From positions 11,160,001 to 11,224,000 of the forward strand of contig OZ234501.1 in the NCBI GenBank assembly GCA_965153455.1: a stretch of DNA of 64,000 bases, in the 5' to 3' direction. The DNA comes from Sphagnum compactum (Eukaryota > Bryophyta > Sphagnopsida > Sphagnales). Below the pieces are notes generated by a model that was not told where the DNA came from, did no database searches, and saw only the letters and a program-made list of their open reading frames with translations. A program made the translations under genes and the position numbers. How positions within the stretch are numbered: position 1 is the stretch's first letter; each line of letters opens with the position of its first letter. This document shows positions 63,401-64,000 of the stretch, one piece after another.

Positions 63401-64000
63401 AATTTTAGAGAAGGTGGTTTGGACCTTATAGGATCTAATCCCGACAAAAAATGTGTCAATTTGCAACTGTAATTTGCGATTATAAACAAGTTATAATGAA
63501 CATAAGCAACTAAAAATCCATTAGTTGCATAAATGAAGTTACATGTAACATCTAGACACAAATGGTGACTCATCATGATTTAAACACATTACATATGGAT
63601 GATGTATATGGTCAACATATATGGTTTTATCCGTTGACCATTCATATGTAATTTGCAACTAATTTTCATTTTTTGCAACTAAAATATAACCCATTCACAT
63701 TTTAACATTTGGTGCAATCGAAATTTGCCACTTGGCATAGTTAGAATATGCTACATGGCATTTTGACACAAATTTTGTTTTGTCTACAAGACCTTGGATT
63801 TTTTATTACATTGCGACCCTTTTGTGATTCTTTCTTCTCAAAAAAATCCACTGATTTATTCCATTTCTTGCTTTTAAAGATTCAACCCTTTTCCCAACAT
63901 TTTAAGCTTTCGCACCATTTCCGCCTTTTTGGAAAATCTTGGGCATTTTATTACATTTCGGTGTTTATGTGACACTTGCCTATTCGACATTTTGACACTT
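60458..64000 (+). mobile_element. CACTA-type terminus with AT-rich interior, right end not found
   Basis: CACTACGCCAAAACATGG at 60458 is a typical plant CACTA terminus. Subterminal words follow (GACTACAT, TGACTATG, GCAAAAAATGGCATAGTC), including a palindrome around 60592-60622. 61000-62600 is extremely AT-rich with nothing coding. 62730-62930 is a run of ACCTA/TAGGT words. 63260-63710 has TTGCAACT/AGTTGCA words and aligns with 22104-22350. No transposase is visible, so this is a non-autonomous or composite stretch; I cannot say whether one element spans it all. Confidence 0.5.

Noticed and set aside
1-64000. tRNA or rRNA genes
   Set aside because: I saw no tRNA-like A and B box pairs in context and no rRNA-like sequence by eye; a covariance-model search was not possible.

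Overview
This is a stretch of nuclear DNA from a land plant. It is AT-rich, has about one gene per 10 kb, and is dense in transposon remains. Evidence for a plant: a two-membrane-span 3-ketoacyl-CoA synthase, a ZIF1-like MFS transporter with its family Cys and His motifs, a plant-type VPS37, GT-AG introns of plant size, CACTA, PIF/Harbinger and Ty3-type elements, and a short interstitial run of the plant telomere repeat CCCTAAA. The kinase-ankyrin gene and a Penelope-like element make a non-seed plant (lycophyte, fern or bryophyte) my guess, but the sequence does not settle the species.

Layout. 1-8.8 kb: no intact gene; a small TIR element (2.4-2.8 kb) and a decayed Harbinger transposase (4.1-4.6 kb, minus). 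8.8-13.65 kb: 5' leader and the three-exon 3-ketoacyl-CoA synthase gene (plus). 13.65-22 kb: repeats, including a 137-bp tandem array (16.7-17.4 kb), a 26-bp array (18.5 kb) and a tandem array of hairpins (18.7-19.6 kb). 22-26.5 kb: a decayed Ty3-type retroelement on minus, split by a separate TIR element. 28.4-30.95 kb: a protein kinase-ankyrin gene broken by one in-frame TAG, with a degenerate copy of its own 3' end just downstream. 32.9-33.6 kb: another Ty3 fragment (plus). 35.3-42.0 kb: MITEs and nested inverted duplications. 42.5-47.5 kb: the 17-exon ZIF1-like transporter (plus). 49.0-49.5 kb: an FHA-domain gene (minus). 52.4-58.4 kb: VPS37 (minus, 7 coding exons), whose second intron carries a decayed Penelope-like retroelement. 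58.9-64 kb: a tandem duplication, a gag zinc-knuckle fragment cut by a CACTA-type end, and very AT-rich sequence.

The host genes do not form a pathway: wax/very-long-chain lipid elongation, signalling, metal/organic-anion efflux, phosphopeptide reading and ESCRT-I sorting are ordinary unlinked plant functions. For the three spliced genes I assembled exon models by hand; each keeps phase at every junction (543, 523 and 244 residues). The most notable observations are the intronic Penelope-like element, the single stop codon in an otherwise open kinase gene, the TIR element nested in the Ty3 reverse transcriptase, the hairpin array and the interleaved inverted repeats near 40.1 kb.
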